A stretch of 64,000 nucleotides of DNA from Bugula neritina (Eukaryota; Bryozoa; Gymnolaemata; Cheilostomatida; Bugulidae). Shown here piece by piece: positions 47,584-59,200 of the stretch. A model generated the notes under the pieces. The model worked only from the letters and a program-made list of their open reading frames with translations. It was not told the origin of the DNA and did no database searches. The stretch spans positions 5,844,251 to 5,908,250 of the forward strand of contig OZ037773.1 of the NCBI GenBank assembly GCA_964035545.1, given 5' to 3'. Position 1 is the stretch's first letter. Each line of letters begins with the position of its first letter. A program made the translations under genes and the position numbers.

Positions 47584-50397
47584 TCAATATGGCTGCTGAC
47601 TGTAACCAAACATTTCAATGTCAACAGAATATATTTTTTGGAGCTTCATGATTGTCTCCTGATCTACTGACTTCCATCTGTCCAAGTAGAAAGAGAGTGT
47701 CATATTCTTCTTCTCATTTGGTCTGCGAAACTGTTTAGCTTTTGCCATCATTGCTGACACATCTTTCACATTGTATTGCTGGAGGACCACTTTGATATCT
47801 TCCCCATAAGTTTCTGTTTTACCTGCAAAATTGGTCAGAATCAACCAGAGATGCTAAGCATTTTTATGCAGCATTATAACATTTAAGTGCTTACTGCGGT
47901 CACAATTCACAAGCAAACATTTTTTTGGTTTTTACACCAAAATTACTTTAAGGAAAACAACAAGACTTATATCAAAGAAGCATGTTATAATTCTCAATCA
48001 TGGACAAATATGTAGACATTCTGCTTCATCACCATCAAAATTACCTAACACACTGGCTGATTAACTTTGGGACATACAAGCATACTAAAAGACCTAACAA
48101 CTCGCTTTGATGCTTGGAACATAGCTGTATTAAACAGTGGATCATAGAGATTTACAATAAAACCTATTTTTATACTTGCAAACAGGAAACGTGGTACAAT
48201 TTGTAATTCTTTCTTAGCAGTCAATCATTTATTACCAGACTAATATCACTAAAACACAATACATGGACAGTATAGATACACAAAAGCTGTGGATGAACAA
48301 CTCACTAACCTATGAAGCTGTAGCTGAGATCACAAAAAGCTCCACTGATACTTTGCGGGCGGTAGTGAGGTTCCATAGCAATAGCACCGTTCTTTTCATA
48401 CTGCTCTATTACGCAATACTTCAAGAACTGAGAATAAGTCAATGTTTTGTGTCTCTGCCTCAGCTTCCTTAAACACGCACAACATGCTTTACAAAATAGG
48501 TTTGACATACACCCATTTTCTTATGGATTGATCTCAGTTCCATTCACAAAGAATATCAAAGATTGATTTCATTTGATCTGAGATAATAGTTCCTATCGCA
48601 AGTTTAATTGGCCAAGAAAATATATGTCAGATCGATTCAATCTGAAAACTTTTTATGCTAAATAAATTAACAATAGCAAGACTACCAATAGGTAAAAAAA
48701 CAGACTAGATATGCTACTTATATATTTTTCAAACTGACATTGGTCAAAGTGATGATATATTAAAAAACGAGTTGCATTGAACACACTACTGGTCACGATA
48801 AAAATCAAATCAAATTATAGAAATTCAGTGATAACAAATAAAAACTGCACTTAAGTCCAATTTTGAAGACCAAATAGTGTTTAAATTTACATGCAAAAAG
48901 GGTTTTATATACAGTCTCATTATCTAGTACCTTAACCTAATGTGTCATGCTTGCCTGTGGAGTTGTAAAAACTTATAGTTTGCACCGTATTCACAGATCA
49001 TAATATACAAGTCGGAGAATAAGACTTTCTCAGTGTAGGTGCTGACTAGACGCTGCCAGGGATCTCTGACGAAGATATAGAGGAACTTTCTGGTTGGCCA
49101 GTTGCTGTATCCTGGAGAGTAAGAATCGAAATCTTGCATTTTTTTCATTAAACTGTAAATTTGACATAATAGAGTAAGTGACATACAGGCAGCAGCTTAT
49201 TAATTGTAACTTTTTTATACATTATGAACATACTACTTTTTTCAAGTTTTGCCAACCACAGTTTCAAGTTTTTGTTAATTTTAAATTTTTTTATAATTTA
49301 CTGTTTTTATATTTAATTCTAGATTTGCAAATTTTCAAAAAGCATATAAGATCTCAAAATTTCCAAGTGTTAGCCCATGCATATACTAAATATAATACTA
49401 ATGCATATATTTCTAACAACAATCAACTTAATAATAATAGAACACAGATGTAGTAAAATTACGTAACGATTCTAGTCCAAACATGCGCCACAAATAACTC
49501 ACCCAGGTACATAATGATGCTCATCAGGATATCCTGTTATGTTGGTACACTTTGGTCCAATCATGATGCACACCATCCGTAAAATATTTGTACTTCCTGT
49601 CTTGGGTATAAGTCCCCAAGACACATCACGGAATGTTAGGAAATACAGCCAACCTGCTCTCCTATAATAACCTCCAGGGGATGTGTGATTCAAACAGTAC
49701 TGCAACAAGTTAACAACTCATCACTTTTACTGATACTTTTGCTACTGACTTTGTTTCCAGTTCAACATAACACAAGGTAAAGCTATTACCTGGTTTACCA
49801 GAGAAAGTCTTTCCACTTGAGTCTCTCTCACCTCTTGAAGGTCATACTGAAGGTCAGTCACATTCTGCATCCATAGCAGGTTTTTGTTCAACACATCTAC
49901 CAATAAATCAACTTCAGTAGATAGAGTGACATGCTGAAATACCAGTTGCTGCTATGAATAATCAGAAGCTAAATATACTTCATATTTATGAGCTGTGATG
50001 CAAACCACAATTGCTATGACTTACCTTTAGTTAATTCATGTTTGTCCCTTTCTATAGTATTTTCTCTTATGAACCTATTCTTCAAAACTTCAAAGGCAAA
50101 CTCTAAAATTTATCAAGTGAGCTGGATGTTAAGCGGTAGTAACTTTTTCCATGACATGTAAGGCAATATATTGATTATATTTTTTAAAAAGGTTTATAAA
50201 AAAGGCCTTAAAAATCAACAAGGAGTAATATTTTCACATTAATTGTGCAAATACATATTTAAAAAATAATCAATAGAGAACTTACTGTTGCTTAAAGGGT
50301 TTTCCACAGGCTGAATGTTTTTTTCAAAATAAATGATCTTGCAAGTGATGATCAAAAAGCACACTACAACTGATGCCTTTTTAGCAAAGGCAGCCAT
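47584..50397 (-). CDS. Carbohydrate sulfotransferase G
   Basis: Exons: 50397-50286, 50102-50025, 49896-49790, 49699-49503, 49152-48955, 48467-48310, 47822-47584 (1089 nt, 362 aa). Signal anchor MAAFAKKASVVVCFLIIT. One 78-nt stem exon, here without a sequon (RENTIERD in place of the NAT site), and no 36-nt exon. Neck NLLWMQNV with ETQVERLSLVNQ; catalytic motifs IPKTGSTNILR, FVRDPWQRLVSTY, HYRPQ and YSFIGKTET. GC donor after the 3'-PSB exon at 48954. It is the most compact gene of the D-G set and heads the minus-strand array, with its promoter facing that of gene H. Confidence 0.9.
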
Positions 50398-52128
50398 GAC
50401 CTTAGTTCACTCAGGTAGACAGAGCTTAAAGCTCCTAATGGCTAAAACATTCTTCAAATAACCAAACAAACTAGCTCTTGGCCGCTCCTTCACATGTTAC
50501 TGACTGTGAATGTGAAAATATAAATCAGTTAAACTGATTCTAACATTTGATAATCCTAATTGAGATAAGTGAAGATATTAAAAGTTTAATATCGATATTT
50601 GGCCAAATAACTAATTGAACAGCCACTGCTACTGAACAAATGAAAATATTAGGCTCACTACATAATTATAATATAAGGATGACAAATATTATCATAAATA
50701 GATGCTTTCTATTGTTGTCTATTACACAAGCTAGATGGCTATTTTTATGTATAATAGCCAACTAAGAAAATCAATATGATTTGGGCGAAGGTTTTGTTTC
50801 ATCATATTCATTTTGTGTTCATCACAGCTATTGTGCTATGTTACATATACAATGCAAATAAGAATATCAATTATGTTCATCATACAGGCTATATGTAATT
50901 AGTGTTGACAAGCACTGATGCAGCTTTAAGTTGTTATATGCTGAGGCCACAACAGAATTTAAATCCCTGCTCAAAATGATTTTGTCTCATGAAATATTCT
51001 GCAAGAAAAAGTGAGTTAAAAATTATTAAAAAAATTATACTAAACTTGTGTTTTTATTGATTCACAAACTGCAAGCGTGAGCCGTTTTAGGGCATAATCT
51101 AGAACTATATATTATATACTGTAGTTTTGATATCGAAGTTTTTTTTCTACAAATTATATTTTATTATATATATTCTATTTCAAATATACATGGTTGTCAT
51201 GCAAGTGTTTGAGCCAGTGTAAGAAGGAAATGCTGCTTTTGAAATAAGCAAGATGCATAATAGAAACCTATAAAAACATTAAACTAACATTGTATTGCAA
51301 AATTAATAAGTGCAATCTAGTACAGTTGTATCTTAGCTAAATGAATTAAAAAATTAAAAACACATTTTCACCAACACTTTAAGGGTGGATCAACCATTTA
51401 AACAGTGACAGTAGGCCTGCAAAATACTGTTTTCTATGAAGTTTACTTTCATTAAAGTTTGAATGTAGAGAAGGCATTTGTTTATCTACCGATTATGTTC
51501 AACCAAAATTTTAACCACCAATTAACCATTTAGCTCCAACCACTTTTTTGACAAGCCAGCCCAATGTTAGGTGGTGGGTTTGTAAAAAATTGTTACCATA
51601 AGGAAATCTAACTAATATGGATAATATTTTGAGCTTATCAATTGCTATGCAAAATATTTCCTGTAATTAGCCATATCCTGTTGTCCTGGTAGCATGTTAC
51701 ATAGTTACATGTAGTAAAAAGCATATTTCATAAACACTGTTTTATTGCATAATGTGTGACTCATTATAATTTCATAATAATGTATGGAACATAATACCAT
51801 CTATTTCAATCAAAAATACATTTTACTTATAGGCAGATGTTGTATCTGAATTAATGTTGATGAGCAAAATTTATACATGAACAACTTAGTTAAAGTAGAT
51901 GGAAACATGCTATTTAAACAAATGATTAATTTACTCCATGGCAGCTATAGGTTGTTAGTATAGTCAGTCTTGATACAACTGACAGGTGACAGGTGAGTCA
52001 GTGTGCTTGCAGTTGAATGAGGCAGGAGTCAACAAGTGTGACAGCCTAATGGCAGGTGGTGACACATGAGATACACATGTTGCTGACAGATATCATCAGG
52101 TGAAAACAAGTGCCCAACCTGCTCTACA
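50398..52128. other. Divergent promoter interval between genes G and H
   Basis: 1.7 kb, AT-rich, no coding signal. The G-proximal end holds the upstream block shared by D-G. The H-proximal end (51960-52100) contains repeated caggtgacaggtgagt-like words. Confidence 0.45.
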
Positions 52129-53242
52129 ATGACAAGAACACATAGACTAATTCTGGCTGCTAGCCTTATTTTTGTGTCAAGTATTTTAATCTGGGATTTT
52201 AAACAGTCAGAGAGGTAAGAATATTGAGCCATTTTATATTCTAATGCTGATGAAATCTTGATCAGTGAAAATTAAACTAAAAGTGAAAAACTTATTAATA
52301 GGGCATTGCACTATTACATATATTGTGTAAAATGTGTGACATATATTATGTTATATAATTTTGTAATTATAAAGTCAAATATGATAGTGGCCTTTTCAAA
52401 ACTTTTAAATTTTTGTTAAAAGTTTTTTTATCCATGTGATAATCGCAAATAAAATTAAATATATTATAGTGAGTTTAATTTCTGACTACCACATGGGTAT
52501 GTATAATGCGTTCATATTCAAATTCATTTAAATAACTTTGCCTGTACTGTTAGAGCTACCATAGCGAAATGCTCAAATTCATGTTAAGTTTTAACAACTA
52601 AGATTCTCTTTTTAAAGAATGGCTGCTATTAGCACAGCTGTTGTGAGACATGAGTTGAACAGAAGCCGAAATCCAAACAAGACAGATGATGGAAGCCATG
52701 CCCCGAGGTATGTTTATTGAACTGATCCTATTTGGACATAGTATTAAGTAAATCAGAAACAAGACAGATGATGGAAGCCATGCCCCGAGGTATGTTTATT
52801 GAACTGATCTTATTTGGACATAGTATTAAGTAAATCAGAAACAAGACAGATGATGGAAGCCATGACCCGAGGTATGTTTATTGAACTGATCCTATTTGGA
52901 CATAGTATATTAAGTAAATCAGAAACAAGCTCATGGCCTTATATAAACTACTTAATGTTATTTAAGGTTAATTAGAAAAAAAAATTTTTGTGCAAATTAT
53001 CGGAATCAATTATAACATATCATGCTTTTCAGTTGCTACAAAAATTAATAATTTATAGTTTGAAGTTACAGCTAGTAGTCTAACTACAGATGCTAATTCA
53101 ATTATAATCAGATAAAAGCAATATAAATACTTGCTGTGTGTGAGTGTGAGTGTGAGTGTGAGTGTGAGTGTGAGTGTGAGTGTGAGCGTGAGCGTGTGTG
53201 TGCATGTGTGCATGTGTGTGTGCGCGTGTGTGTGTGCGTGCG

Positions 53243-53274
<32 letters not shown>

Positions 53275-56200
53275 TGTGTGTGTGTGTGTGCGTGTGTGTG
53301 TGTGCGTGCGCGCGCGCATGTGTGTGTGAGTGTGTGTGTTGTGTGAGTGTGAGCGTGAGCGTGTGCGTGTGTGTGAGTGTGTGTGTGAGTGTGTGTGTGT
53401 GTGCATGTGCGTGTGTGCGCGTGCGTGTGTGTGTGAGTGTGAGTGTGTGTGTTGTGTGTGTGTGTGTGTGTGTGTGTGATAGTGAGTCACATATGCTTTC
53501 TTAATATATTTTAGTTCAAAAGAACAAGATGTCAAAACCAGCCAAGACATAGTTGAAAAAGGCAGCTTAAAAACAGTAGAAAATTCCTCCAACTCAAAAA
53601 CCGTTGACCAAAGAGCTCTAAACCGTCTTTCAGCTACAAAGAAATTCTTTGAATGTGAGCTGAGTTACTTGTCTAATGTTTTGCAATGCCCTCCTATACA
53701 GGGCTGCTTGGCCAACAAACACAGTTCATACCATAGCGTTAGAGTCATTGAATTCATGAATATGTTTGCAACAGAGACATAAATACCTGCTATAATTAAT
53801 AAATGCAGAGAAGTCTTATAGGCAGGAATTGACTGAGTGTTATAAACTTCCAGAACACAATCTTTAAACCTTTCTCTATTGCATAACGTGTTCTTCTGTG
53901 TAAGAAACTTTAAATGTTAGGAGCACAATTTTTAGTGTTTCATTTTGCTTTGCCGTTTCTGCATGTGCACCTAAAGGTATAATTTACTATAAAATGATAT
54001 TTTGACCTTATTTAATGATATATGCCTACGATTTGATTAAATAATTAATATGCATTTAGATAGACATTTAACTTTTTTAATTTTTTATTATAGTAATTGA
54101 AATTGATTTTTTGCAGTCTGTGTAGTCATTTCTGTTGTTAACAACGTGAAGTGAACAAATCTAATTTGTAGTATTCTTCACAAGGAAAAACCTTTTGTGG
54201 ATGAATTCAGTTGAAAATTCTAACTATAACATGACAGCAGTAAGGGATACACAGATAGCCAGATTGGCAGCGGTAAAACAGGTCAGCATCTTTTACTACC
54301 TGGCCATGCCGTATGTCACATGCCACCTGTCACATGTAACTTTAGACATTTGACACATGACATTGGTCACATGACACATATAATTTATCACGTGTCACAT
54401 ATGACATGGTCACATTTAACCAAATATAACAAAAAAGTGACTGTGTTACCAAGGTTTGTGATGAGCTCCCAATAGCTAGAAGAGAGGTTGGAACGGCAAG
54501 ATGTCTGTCATTCAAGAACACAGTCTACTGTCCAATAGCAAAGGCCGGCACAACTACAATTCTTCGAGCGATATGTATCATGTCTGGGCCAGTATGTGCA
54601 AAGAATACGGAAAATCCCCATATATTTGTCCCGGAGTAAGAAACAGTTGTTTAAGAATGAAGAAATTGAGAAACTTAACTGCATGCGTTTTACTTAGAAA
54701 ATATTGAGAATGTTGGCCCACTGCCCTAAATAATTTTTTTATAAAATAATTAAAGCCCTTGATTTATTAATTTTTTCATTACTGCACCCAAATTAGAGAG
54801 CAAGACATTTATGATTCTGTAAGAAGGTTTAGCACTTACACAATTTAAACTTGCTATTGGTATAATCTTAATATATCAGAAAGTTTGAAGATTATCTCCA
54901 TAATTTTTTCCACTTTATTCAAATAATTTGTAATACTTACAACATGCTTAGAAATGCTGAACACTTTTATTACAATGAAAGTGACATGTTACAGGGTATT
55001 TATGAAAGAATTAAGTTTGGATGGTCTTTCACAATATAAGAATGATAAACACAACTGGAAAGAGAGAAAGTTTATATATACGATAGTAAGAGATCCTTGG
55101 AGAAGACTAGTGAGTGCCTACGTCGACAAGGTCCTCTACTCACTAGCGTATCACATTTTCTGTAAATCAAACAGCAACAAGCACTTCAGACCAGTGCAGT
55201 AAGTATGAAAGCTACTCTATAAGATATGTGATTGCTATGTTAGTACTTCAAATGAGCAGCCTCAGTCTAGGGTTTAGAGTGCTTACCTTGTAAACACGAT
55301 GTCATTTTTTGAACACCGACAAAAGCCATTGGTGATGTTAGGAAGAGCATCCAGTCATAATTGCTCCCGTGTCTTATTTAAATAAGTTCTCAGCCCGCTT
55401 CAACTAAATTCCTTTCCGTTAGAGGTTTTCTCACATGGATGGTGACTATAAATGTTCATGGGTTTATGTTAGTACCTCAAATATTGTATCGGTTTGTGTT
55501 TGTGTCTGGTTGCAAGATATGTTTTAACTACTAGCCAACTTGGCAACAGGTTTTCGAGTTTATTAACTGTCAAATCGTACCCTATAAAATGGGAAACATT
55601 AGAAATTGTATAAATAAGTAGTCACAATATAAATCAAAATTCAGAGGAACACTATGAATATTACAGAACCAAAAAATTGACATGAACTATTGTAATTCTA
55701 ATAAACTTACAATATTGATGCGTGGATAAAAATCTTAGCCATCACAATACCGAAACCGATAGTTTGTCCATACAAAGTGTGTAAATATGGCGGTTTGATC
55801 ATGATACACTGACTCATGCAGTACAGTGAATGAACTAGCTCTGCCAACTAATAGTAGCTTTGGTGAAAGCTTTTGAAGCTTGAAAGCTTTAATGATTGGC
55901 TGCCTGCCAATACTTCTGGGTGGCATACCAATACATCGGTGGGGTCGAATTGTTTGGCAGATACTATTCTGACAAATATTGATAAATTATGTAAATCAAA
56001 ACAAACAAAACAAAATAGGATCAGTCACAGACCATGAAATTCTTGCACCAATCCGCTGACCCCTCCGCGCACCAGCCCGTCCCCCGAAAAACGGTTGAAC
56101 GCAAACCCCTCCAGCGACACGAGCGTACACGCGGCCAAGAAGGTAGATCAGTCATTTATGGGTTCACTTCAGTTAATAAAGCCAACCTATGCACGCTGCG

Positions 56201-59200
56201 GGTTATGATAGTGTCTTTACAGCCTACCTAGTCCCTCAGTTTCCCTGCTACCTTATAGTTTTTGTAGGAAAGGGCTACTTTCCTTACTACGCCATCCTTG
56301 CTCGGATATACTTGATGTACTCGAGCTAGTTTATACTGATTACGCAGCTGACTTGGATCCATAACAACTACAACATCTCCCACCTGAAAGTTCCGTCTTG
56401 GGGTATGCCACTTTTGGTGATGAATCAGTGTGGGTGCATACAATTCGGTCCACTTCCGCCAGAAGTCATCTGAGACCGTATTTACCAGAGCCAGTCGCCC
56501 CCTTAAGGAGTAGTCTGTATTCCAGTTGCCAGGATTCTTGATGAAGGGTCGTCCAATAAGTTGACAGTTAGGTGTTAATATGTTGATCTCAGAGTCTGAA
56601 TCTGGCAGTAATCCCAATGGCCTTTCATTTAGTGTGTTTGCAGCTTCAGTGCAGATTGTGAGAAATTCTGTAGGTGAAAGCCGGCGGTTGCTCATTGAAA
56701 ATGTGAAACATCTCTTGACAGTCTTTATGAGTGATTCAGCAGCGCCCTGATACCAGGGGCTGTCACCAGGTCCAAATTCCCATTGCAACCCATTTTCTGC
56801 ACTGGTTTTCTTGATAGAACCTTTGTCCATGCGTCTCCACATATCTTTGAGTTCTTTTTCTGCTCCAGCCAACTGTGTTCCAGGATCAGAATAAATCTTG
56901 GATGGCCAGCCACGAATGTTGACAAATCGAGTTAATGCCAACAGGAAAGAATCACTGTCATATCCGAAAACTGCTTCGATGTGTGCTGCTCGTGAACTGA
57001 TGTCTGTGAATATTACTCCATAAGCTTTGCTCGAAGTTCTAGTCTGTTTTTCTCCTCTCACAATATACGGACCAAAAAGATCTATCATTACATTGTTGAA
57101 CGGCGGTCCGGTCGTTAGTCGTTCTGTAGGTAAACTTCCCATCAGTTGATCAGTAAAGCGAGCTTGTTTGAGCCGACACATTTGGCATGATGTTACTATG
57201 CCCCTAGCAACCTTAGATCCCTGCATAGTCCAAAACTCTTCTCGGAATCTTGCGAGTGTTGCATCTCGGCCACGGTGATAGCTATCTGTATGTGCCTGCC
57301 GCATTGCCAAGTAGGTAAAGTAGTGAGTGGTGGGAAGGAGTGATTGCATGTGCGTTTTAATCGCTGTCATGGGGTTATGCCTTAGGAGTCCACTGCCTAC
57401 TATCCATACTCCACTCTCTGTCTTAATGGGGTGAAGTCTTGTATATTTCCCTTTAATCTTGTTCAACTTGGAATCTATAGTGCGTTGTACCTGCTTCAGT
57501 AAGTAGAGTTTGGTCTGTCGTAGATCTTCCACGGTGATGAGATCAGATTGGAGTCCCTTAAAACTTTTGTACTTGAAGATGTTGCGAACTCGAGCTATTG
57601 TCCATGTTAGACTCTTGAGACTGCTGAAATTTTCATATTTAATAAATGATTGGACTTCTGTTGATGCAGTGACGGTGTAAACTATTTTCTTCCCTCCAAA
57701 GACAAGCTCATTCGAGTCAGATGGCGATTTTATATCCCATTGATCCTCAGGCAGATAGAGAAAATTTGGGCCTCTCCACCATTCACTCGCAGGTCCAATG
57801 TCATTGACAGGCTTCCCTCTTGTAAGCCAATCTGCTGTGTTTTCCTTGCCACTTACCCAGTGCCAGCAGCTCATGTCCCCATTGGTTGCTCCTTGAACTT
57901 CTCCAACGCGTACACCCTTGTAAACATGAAACCTTGTTGACTTCTTTTGGAGCATCTTGAGCACCGTTTCAGAATCTATAAGCTGGTAAACTTTCTCAAA
58001 CTCATGGCGCATTTCAGTCTCGATAACTCGCCTGCCTCTCTTAGACAATACGGCCGCATTGAGTTCTAGTTGAGGAATCTTGAGTTGTTGTTTCATGGGT
58101 GCTATACGACATTTAGCAGTAGCTTTGTTTACCCCTTTAGCGGCCACTTTAGATCCTGCCCTCTCATTGTCCAAGACAGGCGTGGATTGTGTGATAGAGG
58201 TACTGCTAGTAAATTCATACTTTCTTTTAATCTCTATAGACATGGTCGTAGAGTCATTGATTTCTAAAGATCTGTTCAACTGTCCAGAACCGATTTGTTC
58301 TGCAGACTCAGTGACTGGGTCTCCCGGGCTCTGTAGCGGGTCGGAGTCATCGGCTAACTCAATCGTACAACATTCAGTGGCTATAGTATGTGATTCACCA
58401 CAATCTATAATAGTCTGAGGTCTTGAAAATGACTTTGTAAACTGACTGGGAGATGCGTCGGGACTATTGACACTGTAGGCTGGCGAAGAAACTGTAGACA
58501 AGTCCAAATCGCAACTGTTAAGCGTGTCATTGTGAATTCTTTGAGAAAATTCGACTTCCTCTAACTTCTCGTGCATCATGGTAGCCTGTACATGGAAAGA
58601 TGAGGATGGAAGTGTAGAAAAGTTGCTAAGGGCCGGGTGTGATCCCTGAACACACAGTCCAAAGGGTCCGGAATACACATAGAGGTGCGGTCCTGCTTGA
58701 TCAACTTGGTGTTTTGGATGCAATCCAAGAAGATCGTTACCAATTAGCAGGTCGATAGGTTCCGTCTTCTTCAATAGCTTGCTAGTGTCTATTTTTGGGA
58801 AGAGAGATCCGAGGATGTTTGCATCAAGTGGCCTGTTGATAGCCCCTGTGAGTTTCCGAAGGCTGTAAGCTAAAATCGCAAAGGTCCTTCCCTTTGGAGT
58901 TTGTAACTTTACTTCATAAATAGTAGAAGTTTCGCTAACTTCATGTTCACCAAGTGTGTTCATTTCCAAATTCACCTTATCTATTTGTCGCGCACCCCAC
59001 GCTTTAGCCGCTCTCTCCGATATGAATGAAGCATTGGATCCGCCGTCAAAGAATATAATAGCTGTATGAGATGTACCCACTACTTGGGCCTGCTGAATGG
59101 CAAATACTGTAGCATTTCCTGGATGATTGTGCGCTCCATGATTGGGAGACACACGGACCGTGGTGCTAACAGCAGACGCTTCAGAATTCTCGTTACTCTT

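Noticed and set aside
53098-53592. Long His/Thr and Cys/Val-repeat ORFs on both strands
   Set aside because: They are read-through of the TG microsatellite; every frame of such a repeat stays open. The region is an intron of gene H.
56034-56227. GC-rich 65-codon ORF as a separate gene
   Set aside because: It is within the 3' non-coding part of the BEL/Pao element and has no recognisable motif.
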